A DNA stretch of 64,000 bases from Prevotella sp. (lineage in GTDB: Bacteria > Bacteroidota > Bacteroidia > Bacteroidales > Bacteroidaceae): positions 1 through 64,000 of the forward strand of contig JAFUVB010000040.1 of NCBI GenBank assembly GCA_017471245.1, read 5' to 3'. A program made the translations under genes and the position numbers. Positions within the stretch are counted from its first letter, which is position 1. Each line of letters starts with the position of its first letter. Below, piece by piece: positions 1 through 7,865 of this stretch. The notes under the pieces were generated by a model that was not told where the DNA came from, searched no databases, and saw only the letters and a list, made by a program, of their open reading frames with translations.

Positions 1-122
1 CTAATGCTGCGGCAGAGGCTTTCAATGCCAAGGTCAAGGCTTTCAGGGCTGCACTCAGAGGTATCAGGGACGAGAAATTCTTCCTATACAGGATCGCTAT
101 GATTTATGCTTACCCCTACTGA
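1..122 (+). CDS. C-terminal fragment of an ISAon1-like DDE transposase (cut by window edge)
   Basis: The frame starting at base 3 reads 39 residues to a TGA at 120-122. The segment contains EAFNAKVKAFRAALRG followed by a KFFLYRI...YAYPY end, which matches my memory of the conserved C-terminus of Bacteroidota transposases annotated as ISAon1 family (FNAK.K.FR...RG......FFL.R...AYP). The 5' part lies outside the window, so I cannot tell whether the element is intact. The stop is only 14 bp from a long hairpin that takes in the 3' end of RNase G, so the right end of the insertion sequence must lie very close to that hairpin. No right terminal inverted repeat could be assigned without the left end. 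Confidence 0.7.
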   Translation, partial: NAAAEAFNAKVKAFRAALRGIRDEKFFLYRIAMIYAYPY

Positions 123-136
123 TTATCGACTGAGCC

Positions 137-198
137 GAGATAGAAACAAAATAAGAGGATGCGCCGAAAGGCTCATCCTCTTATTTTGTTTCTATCTC
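137..198. terminator. Long hairpin overlapping the rng stop codon
   Basis: Bases 137-161 pair with 174-198 in a perfect 25-bp stem. Beyond one C/T mismatch, three further pairs (163-165 with 170-172) close on a GAAA tetraloop. The arms are A-rich on one side and T-rich on the other, so the structure could stop transcripts from both the transposase side and rng. The right arm contains the last codons and stop (181-183) of rng, which is unusual because terminator stems normally start after the stop codon. Confidence 0.7.
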
Positions 199-1755
199 TT
201 CTTTCATGTCAATGAACTGTTTCTTGTCATCATAAAATTCATATTGTAAGAAACCCATTTTCTGAGAAGAAATGATGTGTACTCCCAGTCCGTATTTAAT
301 CTGCCATTTTCTCTTCTGTGAAATAATGCCTTGGTTGAGATAGGCTGCTACATAAGGGTGTACATGCAGGTTGAACTTTTTTACGCCGATCTTATTGACC
401 AGGGTATCAATTTTTCTTTCTAACTGTTCCGTGAACAGGATGCTTGATTTTATTTTTCCACTACCGAAACAAGTGGGGCATTCTTCTTCAACATTTACAT
501 CCATAGCAGGTCGAACTCGTTGTCTCGTAATCTGCATCAATCCAAATTTGCTCAAAGGCAATATGTTGTGCCGTGCCCGATCTTTGGACATGTTTTGGCA
601 CATTCGTTCATAGAGCATCTGGCGATCTTCAGCAAGGTTCATATCAATGAAATCTACGATAATAATACCTCCCATATCGCGCAGTCTTAACTGACGTGCC
701 AATTCGTCTGCAGCACCGAGATTCACTTCTAAGGCATTTCCCTCCTGTCCTTTTTCAGCCTTTGTACGTGTTCCACTGTTTACATCAACCACGTGCATAG
801 CTTCTGTATGCTCAATGATAAGATATGCTCCGTGCTTGTAATTTACAGTCTTGCCGAAGCTCGACTTGATTTGTTTGGTGATGTTGAAGTTGTCAAAGAT
901 AGGTACTTTACCGGTATAGAGCTTGACGATGTTCGCCTTTTCAGGGGCAATGAGTGTAATATAGTCTTTTACCTCATTAAACACCTGCTCGTCATTTACA
1001 TATATATTTTCGTATGAAGGATTAAACAAATCGCGCAGTAATGCAACAACTCTGCTTGTCTCCTCGTAGACGAGCTGTGGTCTCTTGGTCGTTTTCTGTA
1101 CCTTTGTGATAGCATCCTCCCACCGCTTGAGTAGGATTTTGAGTTCTGTGTCAAGTTCTGCGACACGTTTTCCTTCAGCCACCGTGCGCACAATAACGCC
1201 AACATTTTTGGGTTTTATGCTTTGAATGAGCTGTTTCAGACGTGCCCGTTCTTCACCACTTTTGATTTTTGAGGAAACAGATACTTTATCGTTGAATGGG
1301 ACAAGAACCAAAAAACGACCGGCAAAGCTCAGTTCGGCAGTAAGCCGTGGACCTTTGGTCGAAATAGGTTCTTTGACTATTTGAACCATCACTTCCTGGT
1401 CTTTCTGTAATGTGGTAGCCACACTACCGTCTTTCTTCAGATCAGGCAGGCGTGATGCTTTGGCAAATGGATAAAGTTTTTTTCTGTCGCTCTGTACCTG
1501 TTTGAGGTACTTTTCGTAAGAACTGAATTGATTGCCTAAGTCAAGATAATGCAGAAAGGCGTCGCGTTCATAACCTACATCTACGAAACTGGCATTCAGT
1601 CCTGCCATAAGTTTTTTCACTTTGGCAATGTAGATGTTTCCAACGGCGAAAGATGCTGAGCGAGGCTCGGTCTGATATTCCACCAGATTTTTATCTTCAA
1701 GCAGAGCAATCGAGATCTCTTTCTGTTGGACGTCAATTACAACTTCGCTTGTCAT
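181..1755 (-). CDS. rng: Ribonuclease G (RNase E/G family)
   Basis: Single-strand-specific endoribonuclease that processes 16S rRNA 5' ends and helps mRNA decay in the cytoplasm. The 524 residues fit RNase G (about 490-520) and lack the long C-terminal scaffold of RNase E. An S1-type RNA-binding segment starts near residue 39 (GNIYIAKVKK...FVDVG). The catalytic Mg ligands are visible as D324 in HVVDVNSG and D368 in IIIVDF, at the family spacing. C426 and C429 in CPTCFGSG form the zinc-link that joins dimers. It is the last gene of a run HU - small basic protein - rng on the minus strand. A 14-bp stem-loop lies just upstream of its start, and its stop codon is buried in a 25-bp hairpin. Confidence 0.95.
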   Translation of the reverse strand: MTSEVVIDVQQKEISIALLEDKNLVEYQTEPRSASFAVGNIYIAKVKKLMAGLNASFVDVGYERDAFLHYLDLGNQFSSYEKYLKQVQSDRKKLYPFAKASRLPDLKKDGSVATTLQKDQEVMVQIVKEPISTKGPRLTAELSFAGRFLVLVPFNDKVSVSSKIKSGEERARLKQLIQSIKPKNVGVIVRTVAEGKRVAELDTELKILLKRWEDAITKVQKTTKRPQLVYEETSRVVALLRDLFNPSYENIYVNDEQVFNEVKDYITLIAPEKANIVKLYTGKVPIFDNFNITKQIKSSFGKTVNYKHGAYLIIEHTEAMHVVDVNSGTRTKAEKGQEGNALEVNLGAADELARQLRLRDMGGIIIVDFIDMNLAEDRQMLYERMCQNMSKDRARHNILPLSKFGLMQITRQRVRPAMDVNVEEECPTCFGSGKIKSSILFTEQLERKIDTLVNKIGVKKFNLHVHPYVAAYLNQGIISQKRKWQIKYGLGVHIISSQKMGFLQYEFYDDKKQFIDMKEEIETK

Positions 1756-1775
1756 TCTGCTGTTTTCTTTTTAAG

Positions 1776-1807
1776 CATAAGAGCAAGTATGCTTACTTGC
1801 TCTTATG
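1776..1807. promoter_or_regulatory. Stem-loop between the small basic protein gene and rng
   Basis: Bases 1776-1789 pair with 1794-1807, a perfect 14-bp stem with a 4-nt loop. It spans the stop codon (1793-1795) of the small basic protein and ends 21 bp before the rng start. The sequence after it on the minus strand is A-rich rather than T-rich, so it is a poor intrinsic terminator. An RNA-processing or translation-control site in the rng leader is more plausible. Confidence 0.5.
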
Positions 1808-1882
1808 ACGGTTCTTTCTTAGTCTTTTTTTACGCTTGTGAGTAGCCATCTTGTGGCCTTTTTTCTTTTTTCCGTTTGGCAT
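1793..1882 (-). CDS. Very small lysine/arginine-rich ribosome-type protein (29 aa)
   Basis: Reading the minus strand from the ATG at 1880-1882 gives a 29-residue peptide that starts MPNGKKKKGHKMATHKR and ends RKNRHKSK. More than half of the residues are Lys, Arg or His. The pattern K(K)RxK.xxHKxKKRLRKxRxK resembles the AURKAIP1/COX24-like (bS22/mS38) small ribosomal proteins, and near-identical peptides next to HU and RNase G are, as I recall, conserved across Bacteroidota. I infer a structural ribosomal protein but cannot name the subunit. Its stop codon lies inside a stem-loop that precedes rng, so the two are probably cotranscribed. Genes this short are often missed by gene callers. Confidence 0.75.
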   Translation of the reverse strand: MPNGKKKKGHKMATHKRKKRLRKNRHKSK

Positions 1883-1922
1883 AATTTTATATTATTTAAT
1901 TGTTAATGATAATGTGCAAACC

Positions 1923-2204
1923 TTATTCGCCTTTCATCTTCTCAACAAAACTCTTTGCTGGTTTGAAACTTGGGAAATCGTGTGCAGCAATTACGATAGT
2001 AGTGTTTTTGGAAATATTTCGAGCTGTTTTCTCTGCACGGCGCTTCACGACGAAGCTTCCAAATCCTCTGAGATACACATTCTCTTTCTTTTCCAACATA
2101 CTATCCTTAATTACTTCCATGAAAGCTTCTACAGACGTTGCCACGTCTTTGCGTGCCAATCCCGTTCTCTGTACAATCTGTTCTACAATATCTGCTTTCG
2201 TCAT
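1923..2204 (-). CDS. HU/IHF-family DNA-binding protein
   Basis: Small basic dimeric nucleoid protein that bends DNA. The 93 residues match the family length. The N-terminal helices MTKADIVEQIVQRTGL and the conserved LRGFGSFVVKRRAEKTARN turn (about residues 45-65) are typical. After it comes the beta-arm region, and the C-terminal FKPAKSFVEKMKG is characteristic of Bacteroidota HU copies, which are often labelled IHF-beta-like. It is the first gene of a short minus-strand run with a 29-aa basic protein and rng, about 40 bp upstream of the former. A TAnnTTTG promoter lies 40 bp before its start. Confidence 0.92.
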   Translation of the reverse strand: MTKADIVEQIVQRTGLARKDVATSVEAFMEVIKDSMLEKKENVYLRGFGSFVVKRRAEKTARNISKNTTIVIAAHDFPSFKPAKSFVEKMKGE

Positions 2205-2244
2205 GTTACTTATTGTTTTTTTGTTATTATTTTAATTCGGACTG

Positions 2245-2276
2245 CAAAGATACAAGTTTTTAGTGTGATATGGAAA
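2245..2276 (-). promoter_or_regulatory. Bacteroidota-type promoter of the HU gene
   Basis: On the minus strand a TATCTTTG -7 box (complement of 2245-2252) is preceded after 20 bp by TTTC (complement of 2273-2276), one base off the TTTG -33 consensus. The HU start codon lies 41 bp downstream of the -7 box. Confidence 0.6.
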
Positions 2277-2349
2277 TTTATTTTGCTTTTTTTGCAAAAA
2301 TAGTTGAATATTTTTTTTCGAACTACTTAATTTACACCACTTTATGAAA

Positions 2350-4023
2350 CTATTTGTTATATTTCTGTATTAATCCTTCTGCTTGAGTGTTGCCCATGTC
2401 TTTTGATTTTTGCATATTTTCGATACCAATCTCTTTTTTACCGTTTTTAACCTGAGCTAAGCCGAGTAACAAGTATCCTTCCGGATAGTCAGGTGCTACT
2501 TCTACGCATCTTTGTGCAGTTTCTTCAGCTTTATCACTCATGTTAAGCCGGATTTGTAGAGATGCCATTTCTGCATAGTATAATGCTTCACGCGGATCCA
2601 TTATGATAGCGCGTGCGATATCAGACAGAGCCTGCTGAAAGAGTCTTCCTTTTACTTCAGCTTGTTCGCGAAGATAATAGAATTGGGCGCTCACACGTCC
2701 TTGCATGAGTATTTCGTAACGCGTATAATCCATTACAGCCAATCTGAAACTGTCTGTTTTCATATATATGTTTGCACGTTCAAGGAAATATGGAGCTGTC
2801 TCACGAAAGCGCAGCGTATCAGTTGTGTTGATGGCACTGTCTAATAATGCGATTATTTCTGGTGCTGGCGCATCCATCATTTCTTTACAGCGAGCCGACT
2901 CATATAGTAGTTCTGGGTTGCTGAAAAGCTTGTCTTCATACAGTTTCATGAATATATCGTATGCATTCTGGTATTCTCCTTTTGAGAAAGTGAGCTGACC
3001 AATATGGTGTAAATAGAGCGGGAGAGGGTTCTGCGTATAAGCCTGGTTAGCTTCTTCCATGGCTTTGTCTATTGTCCATGGTTCATATATATTATTATTG
3101 TATAGTAGCTTGTCGTATATCAGTTTGCTGTAATTGTAGTGAGCTTCGTCTTTACTCTCGCATTTCTTTATTGCATCTTTCATAATCTCGTCAGCCTCCT
3201 CAAACAACATGTTATTGGCTCTTAGTCTCGCCTTGGCTTCATAGCCATCGTTCATGCCGGGGAATTTTTCGATAAAGTCATTGATGGCTGATTCATACTT
3301 TAGAGAATCTCCACTCTGTCCTGCCATCATTAAGAGCAACTGTGCTTGATTCTTTTCCTCTGGCATTGCTATGGGAATGCCAATCTGTCGAATACATGCA
3401 TCTGAATATGACAATGCAGATAGCGTAAGGCTATTGCCGAAACGTGCATCTGTGGCATGTGTGTCAAATGAAGTGTTGCTGATCTGTAGGAGTCCGACAA
3501 CTTCACCGTTTTCATTTACGAAAGGACAAGCTATTGTATTGTCTGGCGCGTTCATGGAGATGATATAGTAGTTATACTTTTCCATGAATTTCTCCGTGCT
3601 TTTAACTGTAGTCTCGGTGATTGTCGGGTTCTTGATTCCATAACCAACAAGCCATGTCTTGTTGCCAGTAGTGATTGCGTTCTGTGCCAAAACAGCTGGT
3701 GTGGTCTTTCCATCAACACGGAACCGTGCCATATCATAGATTTCATTGATTCCTAATAACCGCGAAACATCCATTTTGTTGCCTTTCTGATCAATCACAA
3801 CAGCCTTTGATGCACCCAAGAATGGAGTCAAATCGCTTATGGCCTCTCCGTTTTCACCTACAAATATTCCGTGAGAAGATGCCAATACTGAGCCGTCGGC
3901 ACGGAAAGTGGTTAATGAAAAAACGCTCTTGGCTGCGTTCTTTACGGCAGCGGGCTGTGCTTCTGCAAGAAAGAAGCAGAAAAGAGTTGCAGAGAGTGTG
4001 GATAAAAGTCTTTTCATATTCAT
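2350..4023 (-). CDS. Exported trypsin-fold (degenerate) plus TPR protein
   Basis: 557-residue protein with a Sec signal (LLSTLSATLFCFFLAEAQ). Residues about 25-205 look like an HtrA/trypsin-like double barrel: SSHGIFVGENGEAIS replaces the GxGF.......TNNHV strand-turn, DMARFRV matches the Asp strand, and IACPFVNENGEVVGL replaces GxSGGPLVN..G.VIG. The His and Ser of the triad are therefore missing, and only the Asp position remains. From about residue 230 to the end, several tetratricopeptide-like helical pairs follow (for example GYLLLGLAQVKNGK near the C-terminus). I infer a non-catalytic periplasmic scaffold or binding protein. Start could also be the third codon (MKRLL). It lies 20 bp after recN on the same strand. 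Confidence 0.7.
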   Translation of the reverse strand: MNMKRLLSTLSATLFCFFLAEAQPAAVKNAAKSVFSLTTFRADGSVLASSHGIFVGENGEAISDLTPFLGASKAVVIDQKGNKMDVSRLLGINEIYDMARFRVDGKTTPAVLAQNAITTGNKTWLVGYGIKNPTITETTVKSTEKFMEKYNYYIISMNAPDNTIACPFVNENGEVVGLLQISNTSFDTHATDARFGNSLTLSALSYSDACIRQIGIPIAMPEEKNQAQLLLMMAGQSGDSLKYESAINDFIEKFPGMNDGYEAKARLRANNMLFEEADEIMKDAIKKCESKDEAHYNYSKLIYDKLLYNNNIYEPWTIDKAMEEANQAYTQNPLPLYLHHIGQLTFSKGEYQNAYDIFMKLYEDKLFSNPELLYESARCKEMMDAPAPEIIALLDSAINTTDTLRFRETAPYFLERANIYMKTDSFRLAVMDYTRYEILMQGRVSAQFYYLREQAEVKGRLFQQALSDIARAIIMDPREALYYAEMASLQIRLNMSDKAEETAQRCVEVAPDYPEGYLLLGLAQVKNGKKEIGIENMQKSKDMGNTQAEGLIQKYNK

Positions 4024-4043
4024 CGTTATCGTTATAAAACCAT

Positions 4044-5705
4044 TTATTTTTGTTTGAGTAATTCTTGTGCTTGCGAGATGGCAGCAGCAGTAATGTCGGC
4101 ACCGCTCAGCATCTGGGCAATCTCCATCGTACGCTCCTCATTGCATAGTTCGCGCATTCTGGAAGTAGTTCCATTGCTGCTTTCCTCTTTGAATACCATG
4201 TAATGAGATGATCCGGCTGCGGCAATTTGGGGCAGATGTGTGATACTGATTACTTGGCGGTTGTGTTGTCCCATTTCCTTCATAATTGTAGCCATCTTTT
4301 CAGCTATCTTTCCACTGACACCAGTATCTATTTCATCGAAAATAATCGTAGGCAGTTTCACGGCACCACTGATCATCGCCTTGAGCGAGAGCATAACGCG
4401 CGCTATTTCACCTCCCGAAGCCACATCTTTGATAGGTTGCATGGTGGTGCTCGTGTTCGCACTGAACAGGAAGCTGATGCGGTCGATACCATCTGCCTGC
4501 AGTTCTTTTTCATCCATTTGTATCTTGAAACGAACATGCGGAATGCCAAGAGCTACAAGCCTGACCTGCATTTCTTTTTCGATGGATTTGACAGCAGATT
4601 TCCTGAATTTAGACAGTTTCTTTGCAATACTCAGACACTCTTTGTGGTTTTGTTCCGCAATATTGCTTAGTGTCCTCAATTCTTCATCGCTGTTGTCTAT
4701 TTGTTCCAATTGCCGTGAAATGTCATTCTGAATATCAATCAATTCTTCGACTGTTTGCACATGGTGCTTTTTTTCAAGAGAATAGATGCGGTCTAATTGC
4801 TCATTGATATCGTTCAGTTCTTTCGGGTCATAATCGATATTCTGAGTGTGACTGTATATTTCCTGTGAAATATCCTTCAACTCAATATAGCAACTCTCAA
4901 GTCTGTCAGAACATTCGCCTATATCCGGATATACTTTTCTGATATCTTCGAGTAGGCGGGTCGTATCTTTCATGTGCGAAAGGATACTTTCTTCGTTACC
5001 AGAGAGTAAACTTTCTGATTCATAAAGCGCACTTTTAATTTCTTCAGCATGCGACATTTTCTCACTGCATCTTTCAAGTTCTTCTTGAATACCAGCCTGT
5101 AGCCGGGCTTCAACAAGCTCATTCAATTGGAAACGAAGATAATCTTCGTTCTCTCTTGTGCGGGCGATGCTCTCTTCCATGTCCTCAACAGCTTTCTTTG
5201 CTTGCTGATATGCTTTGTATTGCTGTAGGTATTCTGTTTTCCTCTTTTCGTTGTTCGCAATAATATCAACAACGTTTAACTGGAAATCTTCCTCTTGGAG
5301 GAGCAGATTCTGGTGCTGCGAATGAATATCTACAAGTTGCTGACCCAACGTTCTCAGTTGATTCAAAGATACAGGTGTGTCGTTTATGAATGCCCTGCTT
5401 TTACCATTGCTCGTCAACTCACGCCTCAAAATGCAGTCTTCAGCATCATAGTCGATATCGTTGTTGCTGAAATAAGATCCCATGTCGTAGTTTCGCAGGT
5501 CGAAATGAGCCTCAATGGTGCATCGGTTGGTTCCATTCTTTATCGTTTTGGAATCAGCTCTTTGTCCGAGAAGCAGGGATATGGCTCCCAGGATGATGCT
5601 TTTGCCGGCACCTGTCTCACCTGTAATGACAGAAAAACCTGGATGGAACACGATATCCAAAGTGTCAATCAGCGTGAAATTCTTGATATATAGTTGTTTC
5701 AGCAT
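4044..5705 (-). CDS. recN: DNA repair protein RecN
   Basis: SMC-like ATPase that acts on double-strand breaks in recombinational repair. The N-terminus has the Walker A GETGAGKSI (about residues 29-37). A long coiled-coil middle (about 155-360) follows. The C-terminal half carries the ABC signature ASGGEIARVML and Walker B TIIFDEIDTGVSG, with the His-switch region SITHLPQIAA. The 553 residues equal the family norm. The start abuts the stop of the PorD-like gene with no gap, so coaBC, the PorD-like gene and recN read as one operon. Confidence 0.97.
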   Translation of the reverse strand: MLKQLYIKNFTLIDTLDIVFHPGFSVITGETGAGKSIILGAISLLLGQRADSKTIKNGTNRCTIEAHFDLRNYDMGSYFSNNDIDYDAEDCILRRELTSNGKSRAFINDTPVSLNQLRTLGQQLVDIHSQHQNLLLQEEDFQLNVVDIIANNEKRKTEYLQQYKAYQQAKKAVEDMEESIARTRENEDYLRFQLNELVEARLQAGIQEELERCSEKMSHAEEIKSALYESESLLSGNEESILSHMKDTTRLLEDIRKVYPDIGECSDRLESCYIELKDISQEIYSHTQNIDYDPKELNDINEQLDRIYSLEKKHHVQTVEELIDIQNDISRQLEQIDNSDEELRTLSNIAEQNHKECLSIAKKLSKFRKSAVKSIEKEMQVRLVALGIPHVRFKIQMDEKELQADGIDRISFLFSANTSTTMQPIKDVASGGEIARVMLSLKAMISGAVKLPTIIFDEIDTGVSGKIAEKMATIMKEMGQHNRQVISITHLPQIAAAGSSHYMVFKEESSNGTTSRMRELCNEERTMEIAQMLSGADITAAAISQAQELLKQK

Positions 5706-6623
5706 TTATTCCTTGATTTTTTCCCAATAGTTGTTCTGTGAGGCATTGATAGAGAACAGGATGTCGTAAACGCTTTCCTTCTCCTTTTGTGTGCCTTTAC
5801 CTTTATATATATTTGAGAGCTCGTCTTTCTTGTAGTCAGTCCATATTTGCGGCAACATGCTCAGAGGACGGTCTTCGTGACATTTCTTCAAGTCGTTTTC
5901 CAGCGCCGACGTGATGTTTGTACGTCCGCGTTCCACATTGTTTGCCATTTCATCAAGTCCAGAACGGTAGTAATCATATTGCAATTGGCGAAAAGGTCTC
6001 ATGGCTCCCTCCAGATAGTCATTGATGATTGCGAACCTGTTCCTGCTATTATCGAAAGCTTTCCACCCGGCGAAACTCAGGTTCTGAGCATTATTGACCA
6101 AGTTCATGCACCGCTGCAGCACATCTTCTCCACCCATGGGTGCAAATGAATCCAGGTTCATACCGATAATCAGATAAGCATAGTATGCCATCAACGCGGT
6201 CAGTTGATTGTCTATCTGTTCCTCGTTGAAGTTCAGTTGGTCGAACTGTGCAAATTCGAAATTAAAGTCGGCATCTCTGTTATTATACAATGTTGTCGTA
6301 TATGAACTGTTGTATACTGGACGGTTAGCCTGAATGAGAGCCGTGCATGTGAACAGATTCTGGCTCTGGTCGTATTTTGTTACTGTGATATTGAAATTGC
6401 AAACGATGCGCTCGTTCTTCTGGAATTGTAGTACTGTCCATTGACGCTCATTGATGAACTGCTCCATGGTCTGTTGCAGATTCTCGAATACGCTGGCATC
6501 TGTTCCTTGTATTTGGTTGTGGTTCACTGTCACCTTAGCCATTAGCTCCTGAGCCGAACACGTTTGCGTGTTTAGCCAGCATAATGAGAGCATCGTAAGC
6601 ACCACGGTCCATCTCAAATACAT
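5706..6623 (-). CDS. DUF4835 / PorD-like exported protein
   Basis: Signal-peptide protein (MYLRWTVVLTMLSLCWLNTQTCSAQ, cleavage after SAQ), then a mature domain beginning ELMAKVTVNHNQIQGTD with the DUF4835 features INERQWT, the FA-QFDQLNFNEEQIDNQLTA segment and DSFAPMGGE. As I recall, the family is annotated PorD of the type IX secretion system, but the biochemical role is unproven. An in-frame ATG at 6662 overlaps the coaBC stop (ATGA). I prefer the ATG at 6623 because it places the hydrophobic segment right at the N-terminus. It sits between coaBC and recN. Confidence 0.8.
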   Translation of the reverse strand: MYLRWTVVLTMLSLCWLNTQTCSAQELMAKVTVNHNQIQGTDASVFENLQQTMEQFINERQWTVLQFQKNERIVCNFNITVTKYDQSQNLFTCTALIQANRPVYNSSYTTTLYNNRDADFNFEFAQFDQLNFNEEQIDNQLTALMAYYAYLIIGMNLDSFAPMGGEDVLQRCMNLVNNAQNLSFAGWKAFDNSRNRFAIINDYLEGAMRPFRQLQYDYYRSGLDEMANNVERGRTNITSALENDLKKCHEDRPLSMLPQIWTDYKKDELSNIYKGKGTQKEKESVYDILFSINASQNNYWEKIKE

Positions 6624-6658
6624 GCCATTTCTGCAGTTCTTATGATCGTCTACACATC

Positions 6659-7855
6659 TCATATAATACTTTCCAGTTCGTCGATAATGTCTTTTGCTAC
6701 TTCTGTCTTTGGCTTTTTGGGGAAATCCTTTTGTCCCGTTGCCGAAATAATGCTGATTTGGTTGTCGTTGCTCCTGAAAGTCGTGCCTTCGTTTCTTGTA
6801 GAATTCAGCACTATGAAATCAAGATTTTTCTTCTGAAGCTTCTTTTTTGCGTTCAGTTCTTCGTCGTTTGTCTCAAGTGCAAAGCCAACCATACGCTGGT
6901 TTTCTCGTTTTAGCTTGCCCAAAGCTGCGGCAATGTCGTGAGTGGGAGCAAGGCGGAGAACCAGATTGTCCTTTTCCCGCTTTATTTTTTTGCTTGCAAC
7001 GGTTTCAGGTCGGAAGTCGGCAACGGCTGCACATAGTATTGCTGCATCAGCATTGTCAAATGCTTTGACAGCTTCTTGGTACATTTCCTCGCAGCTTTCC
7101 ACGTTAACACGCTCAATTTCAGGGTCACACTGCATGCTGACAGGTCCGGCTATCAGTATCACATCAGCACCTCGGCGGCGGCATTCCTCAACGAGTGCGA
7201 ACCCCATCTTGCCGCTTGAGTAGTTGCCGATGAACCTGACGGGATCGATCTTCTCGTATGTGGGACCTGCGGTAATCATGATTCTCTTGCCACTAAGACG
7301 TGTTTGCTTTTCGCCGTCAAAAAAAACGTCAAGTGCTTTCACAATTTTTTCAGGCTCTTCCATGCGTCCTTTCCCTTCCAGACCGCTGGCTAAGAAGCCG
7401 CTTTGTGGCTCAATGATTGTATTGCCGAATGACTTCAGCCGTTCCAGATTCTGCTGAGTGGTAGGGTGGGCATACATGTCCAAGTCCATGGCAGGAGCCA
7501 CGAAGACAGGCGCTTTCATCGACAGATAGGTAGTGATCAGCATGTTGTCGGCAATGCCGTTTGCCATTTTGCCGATGGTGCTTGCCGTTGCAGGCGCAAT
7601 AAGCATGGCATCTGCCCACAATCCCAAGTCTACATGAGAGTTCCATGTGCCGTCGCGTTGAGAGAAAAACTCGCTTATGACCGGCTTATGGGTCAGTGCA
7701 GAGAGGGTAATGGGTGTGATGAACTCCTTTCCCGCAGGAGTTATTACTACTTGAACTTCTGCGCCTTGCTTCACAAGTCCTCTGATAATCAGGCATGCCT
7801 TGTAGGCTGCTATGCTGCCGGTGATACCCAGAACGATTCGTTTGCCTTTGAGCAT
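6659..7855 (-). CDS. coaBC: Bifunctional phosphopantothenoylcysteine decarboxylase / phosphopantothenate-cysteine ligase
   Basis: Catalyses two consecutive steps of coenzyme A synthesis from 4'-phosphopantothenate. The N-terminal flavin-binding CoaC half (about 1-185) shows GITGSIAAYK, the catalytic His H74 in NSHVDLG, and PAMDLDMY in the substrate-clamp position. The C-terminal CoaB half starts with RIMITAGPTYEKIDPVR and has FIGNYSSGKMG and the nucleotide-binding GFALET motif. The 398 residues are typical. It begins 10 bp after the exonuclease gene and precedes the PorD-like gene. Confidence 0.97.
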   Translation of the reverse strand: MLKGKRIVLGITGSIAAYKACLIIRGLVKQGAEVQVVITPAGKEFITPITLSALTHKPVISEFFSQRDGTWNSHVDLGLWADAMLIAPATASTIGKMANGIADNMLITTYLSMKAPVFVAPAMDLDMYAHPTTQQNLERLKSFGNTIIEPQSGFLASGLEGKGRMEEPEKIVKALDVFFDGEKQTRLSGKRIMITAGPTYEKIDPVRFIGNYSSGKMGFALVEECRRRGADVILIAGPVSMQCDPEIERVNVESCEEMYQEAVKAFDNADAAILCAAVADFRPETVASKKIKREKDNLVLRLAPTHDIAAALGKLKRENQRMVGFALETNDEELNAKKKLQKKNLDFIVLNSTRNEGTTFRSNDNQISIISATGQKDFPKKPKTEVAKDIIDELESII

Positions 7856-7865
7856 GGTGAAGATG

